A stretch of DNA of 6,925 nucleotides from Planctomycetota bacterium (GTDB taxonomy: Bacteria; Planctomycetota; Phycisphaerae; UBA1845): positions 1-6,925 of the forward strand of contig JADFRO010000158.1 in assembly GCA_022561255.1 (NCBI GenBank), in the 5' to 3' direction. The translations under genes were made by a program, and so were the position numbers. Positions 1-5,523 of the stretch are shown one piece after another. Numbering within the stretch: the first letter of the stretch is position 1; the number at the start of each line of letters is the position of its first letter. Under the pieces are notes generated by a model that saw nothing but the letters and a program-made list of their open reading frames with translations, made no database searches and had not been told where the DNA came from.

Positions 1-473
1 ACTATGCGATCGAACTCTTAAAAGGAATCATCGGTAGCGTCCCGATTTTCGGCATCTGCCTGGGTCATCAGCTTCTGGGGCTGGCACTGCAAGCCAAAAC
101 CTACAAGCTAAAATTCGGCCATCGCGGTGCGAATCAACCGGTCCGAAACACAACCACCGGCCGCGTCGAGATCACGTCGCAAAACCACGGCTTCGCGATC
201 GACATGGAGTCGTTACGGCAAGCCGGCGGCGTCGCAACGCACGTCAACCTAAACGATCAGACGCTCGAAGGGTTTGTGCATAAGGAGATGCCGATCCTAG
301 CCGTTCAATACCACCCCGAGGCCAGCCCCGGACCGCGCGATGCGACCTATCTGTTCGATTGTTTCGTGACCATGATGTCAACCGGACGCCCGCCAACACC
401 CGCAGAGATGGCCAACGCTCAAAACGCGCTACAAGCGCGCGGCCGCGAACCGTTGCAGACAACATCCGCCTAG
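1..473 (+). CDS. carA: Carbamoyl-phosphate synthase small (glutaminase) subunit, C-terminal part
   Basis: The reading frame is open from the window edge (first full codon at base 3) and gives 156 residues ending at TAG 471-473. It is the class I glutamine amidotransferase domain of CarA, which hydrolyses glutamine and passes ammonia to CarB for carbamoyl phosphate, feeding pyrimidine and arginine synthesis in the cytoplasm. Visible motifs are the nucleophile elbow FGICLGHQLLGLA with the catalytic Cys at 57-59, the CarA-typical KFGHRGANQPV, QNHGFAID, and QYHPEASPGPRDA, which carries the catalytic His (312-314) and Glu (318-320). The ASPGP sequence after HPE separates CarA from GuaA, TrpG and PabA. 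The N-terminal CarA domain and the start of the amidotransferase domain lie outside the window. The tail after the last conserved block is about 30 residues of low conservation, slightly longer than in E. coli. No carB follows on this strand, so the two subunits are not encoded carA-carB here. Confidence 0.96.
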   Translation, partial: YAIELLKGIIGSVPIFGICLGHQLLGLALQAKTYKLKFGHRGANQPVRNTTTGRVEITSQNHGFAIDMESLRQAGGVATHVNLNDQTLEGFVHKEMPILAVQYHPEASPGPRDATYLFDCFVTMMSTGRPPTPAEMANAQNALQARGREPLQTTSA

Positions 474-525
474 TCAACATCCTTCACCCGGATCGCTCTC
501 GGTGCGTAAGGACGAGCGCATAACA

Positions 526-558
526 ACGGCCGGCACCATCGTTCAAAGCGCCGGCCGT
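526..558 (-). terminator. GC-rich hairpin, probable terminator of the small basic protein gene
   Basis: A perfect 9-bp inverted repeat, ACGGCCGGC (526-534) with GCCGGCCGT (550-558), encloses a 15-nt loop. Read on the - strand, the stem is followed by TTGTTAT, a short T-rich run. This suits an intrinsic terminator about 56 nt beyond the stop of the - strand gene at 615. On the + strand no T-run follows, although the hairpin lies about 52 nt after the carA stop and could also slow that transcript. The loop is long for a strong terminator. Confidence 0.5.
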
Positions 559-579
559 CCGCTTCAATCTTCACATCCA

Positions 580-596
580 CTCGGGCTTACCCCGAG
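580..596. other. Short hairpin between convergent genes
   Basis: CTCGGG (580-585) pairs with CCCGAG (591-596) around a 5-nt loop. It lies between the stops of carA and the small basic gene, close to the 526-558 hairpin. There is no T-run on either side, so it is not a classical terminator. It may be a 3'-end stabilising stem or a decayed repetitive palindrome. Confidence 0.35.
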
Positions 597-614
597 CGCT
601 TCCAGTCGCTGCGG

Positions 615-851
615 TCAGGCAAGGAGGGCCTTGACGTCCTCCGGAGTGATTTGCCGCGCCTTTTTGTCGAGCGTTCGACAAAGCCAGCTCGTCACCTCAG
701 GCGAGTATGGTTGACTTGCTTCTTTGAGCTTTAAGACCATGCGGGCATCTCGCCGCGCGCGTTCCTTGGTCTTGTAGACCCGGTTGACGATTTTCGTTGC
801 GGCCGCGTCTTGTCGGACCCGCCGGCGCAGATGACTACGATGAATTCCCAT
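615..851 (-). CDS. Small, highly basic protein of unknown function
   Basis: A 78-residue protein that I do not recognise. The first half is very rich in Arg and Lys (RSHLRRRVRQD, then KTKERARRDAR) and looks helical. The second half reads like a compact helical segment ending TPEDVKALLA. There is no signal peptide or membrane segment. The charge pattern suggests contact with nucleic acid or the ribosome, but this is inference only. The start is taken at ATG 851-849: a purine run AAAAGAGAG (868-860) sits 8 nt upstream, and the following residues MGIHRSH look like a natural N-terminus. An in-frame ATG at 893-891 would add 14 residues. It has no ribosome-binding site and falls inside the -10 box of the predicted promoter, so it is unlikely to be transcribed. 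The gene converges on carA and appears to be a single-gene unit with its own promoter and a downstream hairpin. Confidence 0.7.
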   Translation of the reverse strand: MGIHRSHLRRRVRQDAAATKIVNRVYKTKERARRDARMVLKLKEASQPYSPEVTSWLCRTLDKKARQITPEDVKALLA

Positions 852-891
852 CGGGATGACTCTCTTTTCACTCGACGTTTCAAAGCGGAGC

Positions 892-920
892 ATTGTCGTA
901 ATGGACGGCTACAAAGTCAA
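892..920 (-). promoter_or_regulatory. Sigma70-like promoter for the small basic protein gene
   Basis: On the - strand, TTGACT (920-915, five of six matches to the -35 consensus) is followed after exactly 17 bp by GACAAT (897-892, four of six matches to the -10 consensus). Transcription would begin near base 885, giving a leader of about 35 nt before the ATG at 851. Upstream lie a 7-bp inverted repeat, AGCGATC (920-926) with GATCGCT (936-942), and a perfect 10-bp palindrome CGACCGGTCG (950-959). Either could be a regulator site, though both are short enough to occur by chance. Confidence 0.45.
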
Positions 921-986
921 GCGATCGCGCAACCAGATCGCTCGACTTCCGACCGGTCGCCACCACACGTGCGGAGCGAGTGATTT

Positions 987-1019
987 TCCGTAAGGTATTG
1001 TTGTACATGGTTTTACGGA
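987..1019 (-). terminator. Inverted repeat just after the lipoprotein gene, possible weak terminator
   Basis: TCCGTAA (987-993) pairs with TTACGGA (1013-1019) around a 19-nt loop, starting 8 nt beyond the lipoprotein stop on the - strand. The flank on the - strand is A-rich (AAATCAC), not T-rich, so it does not fit a standard intrinsic terminator. It is listed because nothing else in 894-1027 looks like an end signal for the envelope operon. Confidence 0.25.
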
Positions 1020-1027
1020 CTCACGAA

Positions 1028-1552
1028 TCATCCGCCGCCGCTAATCTCAACAAGGATTTCCTCCGCTTTCGTAAGAGCCGACAGCAATTCGCCGCCCCGA
1101 ACGGGATCGTGCGACGCGCCGTACGGCAATAATCCCGCGTCAACACAAGTGTGCAAGGCGAATCGCCGGTCGCCGAAGCCGGACCAAGCCGTTTCGCTGA
1201 GGCTACGCGGCAGCGAGCAAACCGTGCGTAGCATGAAGGCCAACGTCCCCTTGTCCAGCGTCGCATCCGAGTCAAGCCGCCACCCTTCCTTGAACGCCCC
1301 ACGATTCGTCAGAAGCTCACGCGGCCGTTCCGCGTCGCCCCGCTCATCGGCCGGCAGCAGCAGGACCACCGCTCGCATCCCCTCCGCGACCGTAACCGTC
1401 GCTGCGGTGGCTAAGTAGTGAACGAACGCCACGTCGTCGAGCTGCGCCGGGTCGAATTCGGGTTGGAAGGTTCGTCGCGGTGTAACGCAGCTTGGAGTCG
1501 TCACGATAACGAGAAGCATACCGATCATCAGCACAGGCGCTACTCCCTTCAT
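1028..1552 (-). CDS. Small putative lipoprotein with S-layer-homology-like segments
   Basis: A 174-residue putative envelope protein of unknown function. The N-terminus MKGVAPVLMIGMLLVIVTTP is a basic-hydrophobic signal, followed by Ser-Cys. Cys22 in TTPSC could be the lipidated residue, although Pro at -2 and Thr at -3 make the lipobox imperfect. The mature part has three helix-rich blocks. The second (about 78-111: ELLTNRG, W91, DSDATLDKGTLAFML) and third (about 131-167: CVDAGLLPYG, DPVRGGELLSAL) resemble degenerate SLH repeats, which bind the cell wall; this is read from pattern only. It lies downstream of the porin gene on the same strand, so co-transcription is likely. The start is uncertain. 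ATG 1552 is chosen because it gives a normal signal peptide. An in-frame ATG at 1645, overlapping the porin stop as TGATG with GGAG 6 nt before it, would add 31 mostly Arg-rich residues encoded by a REP-like element. GTG 1534, preceded by AAGGGAG, is a third option. Confidence 0.68.
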   Translation of the reverse strand: MKGVAPVLMIGMLLVIVTTPSCVTPRRTFQPEFDPAQLDDVAFVHYLATAATVTVAEGMRAVVLLLPADERGDAERPRELLTNRGAFKEGWRLDSDATLDKGTLAFMLRTVCSLPRSLSETAWSGFGDRRFALHTCVDAGLLPYGASHDPVRGGELLSALTKAEEILVEISGGG

Positions 1553-1578
1553 CCGGTGGAGTTGATTCCGCGACACCG

Positions 1579-1619
1579 CGCGGGCTAAAGCCCGCGGCTC
1601 AGAACTACGGGGGCGTAGT
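1579..1619. repeat. REP-like element with two adjacent hairpins
   Basis: A perfect 7-bp stem with a TAAA loop, CGCGGGC (1579-1585) and GCCCGCG (1590-1596), is followed 7 nt later by a second stem, ACTACG (1604-1609) with CGTAGT (1614-1619), around a GGGG loop. On the - strand this reads GTAGTTCTGAG followed by the palindrome CCGCGGGCTTTAGCCCGCG. A GTAG tetranucleotide just 5' of a GC-rich palindrome is the known layout of repetitive extragenic palindromes mobilised by RAYT (TnpA-REP) transposases. It lies in the gap between the porin stop and the preferred lipoprotein start. There it could stabilise or attenuate the operon mRNA. No RAYT gene and no second copy is in the window. Confidence 0.6.
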
Positions 1620-1644
1620 CGACGATTGTTGCGACGACGGTTCA

Positions 1645-3114
1645 TCAGAAGCTCCACGTCCCACCGACGAGCAGAAAGGTACGCGTCGTCCGGTCGCTGA
1701 ACGCTCGGCCGGGGAAGAACACGCCCAAGCGTGCGGTCCACGCAAAGTCGGACGCCACGCGCCAGTTCACGAAGTAGTCCATCTCCCATCCGACGTATCC
1801 CGAAGCGACGTCAGCGGTCGCATCGGAGATGGCACCGCCGGCGTGGTGCTTGTAGAACAAATACCAATCGGTTCCAACCTCCAGCCGCCGAAATCTCTCG
1901 TCGTCAGGCCAGGGATAAAACGACGCCCCGGTACGCCAGGTGTGAAGGTTGGAATAGCGCGGCGCGAGCGCAAGACCTGTATCGTGATACCCGAGGGAAA
2001 CAAAACTGTCGTCCTCGAAATCTCGCCGGTTTCCGCCGACCGTGTTGGTCGGACTGTTCCGCCGGTCCGAGTCGCCGCTTCCGAAGAGATAGCCGACGGA
2101 CGTCCGAGCCCGCCTCGCACCCGGAAACAAGTATTCCAAGTCGGCCTTGACCGCCCACGCCTCGATGTCGTTGTTGCGGAGAAACCGGCGATTGTTGAAG
2201 CTGTGGCCGCTCTCGTACACGAACTCCGCCGCGTAGCGCAGCCGCTCGGTCAACTCACCCGTCGACCCCATTCCCAGATAAAACGAGTCGTAGTTGTATT
2301 TCTGGAACGGTTGATAGAACGCCTCGCGGTTGTGATCGCGCTGCCAAAGCGCATAGGCAAACGGCTCGTGGCGCTCGAACCCCCGGTACGTTACTTGCGC
2401 GCCGAGGAAATTGCGCCGCAATCGTTTTGCGGTTCGTGATAGATCGAAGTCCCGACTGCTTCCAACAGTCTTTCCGGCCAGCCCCATAAACTCCCAAGCG
2501 TTAGTTCGCACGCGAAGGGCAACGTGATCCAGCGGCGTCGCCAGCGCGATTCCTGTGCCGAACTGCACAAGGTCACGGCCAAACGTCGCAACGACGTCGT
2601 AGCTTGAATCCCCACCGCGCAGCGCCGGCCACGCCTTCGTCAGATTCAAGCGATAAAACCCGCGTTCGAGGTTGGGGCCCTCGACGTCGTCCTCATTTCG
2701 ATCGAAGGAATCTCCGGCATTAAAGTCGAGCAAACTCGTGCGGCCGCGAACATAAAACTCATGCGTTCCGCCGTCCAGAACCCAGCGTCCCCAGAGGCGC
2801 AGGTCGTGCCGTCGCAGGGTGCGTGAACTCTCAACGCCGTCGTCGAAGACGAACACGTGAAAGCTGTACCATCCGCCCCAGTCAAACGTCGCCCGCCCAA
2901 CCTGATCCATCTGCTCGTCGAACCGACTGCGAATCCGCTCGTCTACGGCGCGCTGTTGACGGATGAACGAGTCAGGTTCGTGCTGCCGATCCACGCCCTG
3001 TGCAAGCGACGACGAGGAAATCACGACCGGCGTCGCCATCACCAGCACACCCAGGCACCTAAGCTGCAGAAACCGCCTTGCGACCACGCCCGACTCCCTT
3101 TCGAACGGCCGCAT
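1645..3114 (-). CDS. Outer-membrane beta-barrel porin, alginate-export (AlgE-like) family
   Basis: A 489-residue secreted beta-barrel. A basic stretch and a hydrophobic core (RRFLQLRCLGVLVMATPVVI) lead to SSSSLA-QG, a plausible signal peptidase I site near residue 39. After an acidic, Gln- and Arg-rich spacer (about 40-75) the protein is a series of alternating amphipathic strands rich in Trp, Tyr and Phe (for example FDWGGWYSFHVFVFDD and HEFYVRGRTSLLDF). It ends in TWSF, and a terminal Phe is the usual signal for BAM-dependent insertion. The layout fits the alginate-export porin family, whose members form diffusion or export channels. The name does not prove alginate transport, and no polysaccharide genes are nearby. 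The start is unsettled: ATG 3114 is used, but TTG 3162 has a perfect AAGGAGG, and GTG 3087 has AAAGGGAG 6 nt upstream and gives the most compact signal peptide. The frame stays open to 3702 but there runs antisense to the oxidoreductase gene. The lipoprotein gene follows. Confidence 0.85.
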   Translation of the reverse strand: MRPFERESGVVARRFLQLRCLGVLVMATPVVISSSSLAQGVDRQHEPDSFIRQQRAVDERIRSRFDEQMDQVGRATFDWGGWYSFHVFVFDDGVESSRTLRRHDLRLWGRWVLDGGTHEFYVRGRTSLLDFNAGDSFDRNEDDVEGPNLERGFYRLNLTKAWPALRGGDSSYDVVATFGRDLVQFGTGIALATPLDHVALRVRTNAWEFMGLAGKTVGSSRDFDLSRTAKRLRRNFLGAQVTYRGFERHEPFAYALWQRDHNREAFYQPFQKYNYDSFYLGMGSTGELTERLRYAAEFVYESGHSFNNRRFLRNNDIEAWAVKADLEYLFPGARRARTSVGYLFGSGDSDRRNSPTNTVGGNRRDFEDDSFVSLGYHDTGLALAPRYSNLHTWRTGASFYPWPDDERFRRLEVGTDWYLFYKHHAGGAISDATADVASGYVGWEMDYFVNWRVASDFAWTARLGVFFPGRAFSDRTTRTFLLVGGTWSF

Positions 3115-3162
3115 ACTTACCCGATTCGCCCACGAGATCAAACCGACGCAGCGCGGATTCAA

Positions 3163-3175
3163 GCGTAACCTCCTT
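3163..3175 (-). promoter_or_regulatory. Consensus Shine-Dalgarno site upstream of the porin reading frame
   Basis: AAGGAGG (3175-3169 on the - strand) is a full complement to the 16S rRNA 3' end. It is followed after 6 nt by TTG (3162-3160), in frame with the porin. It is the strongest ribosome-binding site in the window. If used, it adds 16 residues (MNPRCVGLISWANRVS) to the ATG 3114 start and makes the signal peptide's n-region unusually long. It could instead drive translation that reloads at a downstream start. Confidence 0.5.
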
Positions 3176-3212
3176 GTGGCGTACGTTCGGCCTGCCTGAG
3201 GAATCAGACCCG

Positions 3213-3242
3213 TTGTAAGCCCCGGCCATCCGACGATAAGAT
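3213..3242 (+). promoter_or_regulatory. Weak candidate promoter of the oxidoreductase gene
   Basis: The 177-nt divergent region 3115-3291 must hold the + strand promoter. The best match is TTGTAA (3213-3218), an 18-bp spacer and TAAGAT (3237-3242, four of six matches to the -10 consensus), inside a tandem GATAAGATAAGA (3235-3246). The gene's ribosome-binding site is probably GGAG at 3277-3280, 11 nt before the ATG. No convincing - strand -10/-35 pair for the porin was found in this region. Confidence 0.22.
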
Positions 3243-3291
3243 AAGACAGCGCCGCTGGTCCGCACGGAACCGTAACGGAGTACGTCAAGCG

Positions 3292-5523
3292 ATGAGGAAG
3301 GTCACAACGGGCGGAGGCTGGCCCGCGATTCGCTACGCTTTGCAGATGGCCCGCCGATCGGGGGGTATCCTGCGATTTTTCAAGGCGATGCGTTCGCCCA
3401 ACGCGTGTAAGACGTGTGCTTTGGGAATGGGCGGACAAAGCGGCGGGATGGTGGACGAGTCCGGCCACTTTCCCGAGGTCTGCAAGAAGTCGATGCAGGC
3501 GATGGCCGCCGACATGCAGGGATCGATCGCCCCCGAGTTGTTCGCCGCCTACGACCTGGAAGCGTTCAAACGCTTCTCGCCGCGCGAGCTGGAAATGATG
3601 GGGCGCCTGACTCGCCCGGTCTACGCCGGCCCCAACGATTCGCACTACCGCCACATCGACTGGCCCGAAGCGATCGCTCGTTGTGTCGCGACGCTCAAAC
3701 ACACCCGCCCGAACGAGAACTTCTTCTACGCCAGCGGACGTGCATCCAACGAGGCCGGCTTCCTACTACAGTTGTTCGCCCGCTTGTACGGCACCAACAA
3801 CGTCAACAACTGCAGCTATTATTGCCATCAAGCCAGCGGTGTCGGTATCACCAGCGCTTTGGGTACGGGAACCACAACGATCGTCCTCGACGATCTCGAA
3901 CAATGTGACCTCCTCTTTCTGATCGGAGGCAACCCAGCCTCCAACCATCCACGCCTGATGCGATCCTTGATGAAACTACGACGACGTGGCGGCGACGTCA
4001 TCGTGATCAACCCGCTCCGCGAGACGGGTCTTGTGAACTTTTCCGTCCCGTCGGACGTCCGCAGTTTGCTATTAGGCTCGCCCATCGCCAGTATATATGT
4101 GCAACCTCGCATCGGCGGTGACATCGCCCTTCTCAGCGGAATCGCCAAGCACCTGGTGGAGATCGATCGCGTCGACGAAGACTTCGTTGCGGGATGCACA
4201 GAGCTGTGGTCGGCATGGCGACAACATCTCGTCGATCTTCCGTGGAAACAGATCGTCGCCGAAAGCGGCGTCCCCCGAAGCACCATCGAGCGGGTCGCGG
4301 TGCGATACGCGGAATCGGATCGCACGGTCATGGCCTGGACGATGGGCATTACCCACCACGTTCACGGCGTCGACAACGTCCGCGCCATCGTCAACTTGGC
4401 GTTGATGCGCGGCATGATCGGTAAACCCGGCGCCGGTATTCTTCCGATTCGCGGTCACAGCAACGTCCAAGGCGTCGGATCGATGGGCGTCGCACCGGCC
4501 CTGAAACAAGCCGTGTTCGATCGGCTGGAGAGCCATTTCGGCGTCAAACTCCCTCAGACGCGAGGCTTGGACACACTCGCTTGCATAGAGGCTATGGCTG
4601 ATGGAAAACTTCGCGCGGGATGGTGTCTCGGTGGAAACCTGTACGGCGCCACTCCCGACGCCAAGACCGCGAGTCGCGCGATGAGCCGGCTCGATTCCAT
4701 CGTTTATTTCAGCACGACGCTCAATACGGGGCATGCTCACGGGCGAGCGCGCGAAACCCTCATTCTGCCGATGCTCGCCCGCGACGAGGAAGCTCAGCCC
4801 ACGACGCAAGAGTCCATGTTCAACTTTGTGCGACTCAGCGACGGCGGTCCGGCAAGGCACGACGGACCGCGCAGTGAAGTCGAGACGATCGCACGGATTG
4901 CGCGTGGCGTCCTCGGAGACGGTGGGCCGATCGATTGGCGCTCCATGCAGCGCCATCAAAACATCCGCAAGGCGATCGCTGCGATCGTCCCCGGTTACGA
5001 GGGCCTGGCTAGCATCGACGACACCGGAAAAGAGTTTCAGATCAGCGGGCGCACCTTCCACCAACCGCGATTCCCAACGCCCTCCGGGCGAGCGCGGTTT
5101 CACGTGACGCCGATCCCGCGCAATCCGTGCGGTCCGGGTGAGCTGCTACTCATGACGATCCGAAGCGAGGGGCAATTCAACACCGTCGTGTACGAGGAAC
5201 ACGATTTGTATCGCAACCAGGAACGGCGCGACATCATCCTAATGAACGCCGACGACATCGCGCGATTGGGACTTCGAGTCGATCAGGGCGTGACGGTTCG
5301 TAGCCGCGTGGGCGAGCTGCACGGGATTCTCGTTCGTAGCTACGACATCTCTCCTGGTAGCGCGGCGATGTACTTCCCTGAAGCGAACGTGCTGATTCCA
5401 CAGGACGCCGATCCCCTGTCGCGGACACCGGCGTACAAAGCCACTGTGGTCACGGTTGGCGCGGAGACCGAACACTCAAGTCAAACGGTTCGCTTGACCG
5501 TAGGGGCGGGCACTAGCGCCTAG
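3292..5523 (+). CDS. FdhF/YdeP-family molybdopterin oxidoreductase
   Basis: A 743-residue cytoplasmic protein of the molybdopterin oxidoreductase (MopB) superfamily, the formate-dehydrogenase-alpha-like subfamily typified by E. coli YdeP. The N-terminus GGGWPAIRYAL leads to C39-x2-C42 (NACKTCALGMGGQ) and C64 (HFPEVCKKS), a three-Cys arrangement where classical Fdh/Nap enzymes have four. GRASNEAGFLLQLFARLYGT (149-168) and NNCSYYCHQASGVGI (172-186) follow; C178 aligns with the Mo-ligand Cys or Sec of formate dehydrogenases. LLFLIGGNPASNHPR (208-221), GKPGAGILPIRGHSNVQGVG (377-396) and LNTGHAHG (477-484) are pterin-binding and family motifs. The C-terminal molydop-binding domain begins about 617 (LLLMTIRSEGQFNT). 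Length and motifs look complete. There is no Tat signal. No fdhD, small subunit, cytochrome or molybdenum-cofactor gene is adjacent, so its electron partner is unknown. Formate oxidation is not established for this subfamily; E. coli YdeP is linked to acid resistance. The start is ATG 3292 with GGAG 11 nt upstream. Confidence 0.93.
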   Translation: MRKVTTGGGWPAIRYALQMARRSGGILRFFKAMRSPNACKTCALGMGGQSGGMVDESGHFPEVCKKSMQAMAADMQGSIAPELFAAYDLEAFKRFSPRELEMMGRLTRPVYAGPNDSHYRHIDWPEAIARCVATLKHTRPNENFFYASGRASNEAGFLLQLFARLYGTNNVNNCSYYCHQASGVGITSALGTGTTTIVLDDLEQCDLLFLIGGNPASNHPRLMRSLMKLRRRGGDVIVINPLRETGLVNFSVPSDVRSLLLGSPIASIYVQPRIGGDIALLSGIAKHLVEIDRVDEDFVAGCTELWSAWRQHLVDLPWKQIVAESGVPRSTIERVAVRYAESDRTVMAWTMGITHHVHGVDNVRAIVNLALMRGMIGKPGAGILPIRGHSNVQGVGSMGVAPALKQAVFDRLESHFGVKLPQTRGLDTLACIEAMADGKLRAGWCLGGNLYGATPDAKTASRAMSRLDSIVYFSTTLNTGHAHGRARETLILPMLARDEEAQPTTQESMFNFVRLSDGGPARHDGPRSEVETIARIARGVLGDGGPIDWRSMQRHQNIRKAIAAIVPGYEGLASIDDTGKEFQISGRTFHQPRFPTPSGRARFHVTPIPRNPCGPGELLLMTIRSEGQFNTVVYEEHDLYRNQERRDIILMNADDIARLGLRVDQGVTVRSRVGELHGILVRSYDISPGSAAMYFPEANVLIPQDADPLSRTPAYKATVVTVGAETEHSSQTVRLTVGAGTSA

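Noticed and set aside
502..714. 70-residue + strand reading frame after carA
   Set aside because: It crosses both hairpins, overlaps the small basic gene on the other strand, and has no recognisable features.
852..893. Longer start (ATG 893) for the small basic protein
   Set aside because: It has no ribosome-binding site and its ATG lies within the predicted -10 box, so it would not be on the transcript.
894..1027. Possible extra small gene or RNA between the small basic gene and the lipoprotein
   Set aside because: Only the promoter, short palindromes and the 987-1019 inverted repeat were seen. No reading frame with a plausible start or conserved RNA fold could be supported.
1843..2439. 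198-residue + strand reading frame opposite the porin gene
   Set aside because: It is fully antisense to the porin, whose strand pattern, signal peptide and terminal Phe are clear. The antisense product has no recognisable motif and no ribosome-binding site of note.
3115..3702. Extension of the porin reading frame to an ATG at 3702
   Set aside because: The extra 196 codons run antisense to the conserved N-terminal region of the oxidoreductase and would bury the signal peptide in the middle of the protein.
4072..5103. 343-residue - strand reading frame opposite the oxidoreductase gene
   Set aside because: It is fully inside the molybdopterin enzyme on the other strand and has no family features. 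Long antisense frames are common in GC-rich coding DNA.
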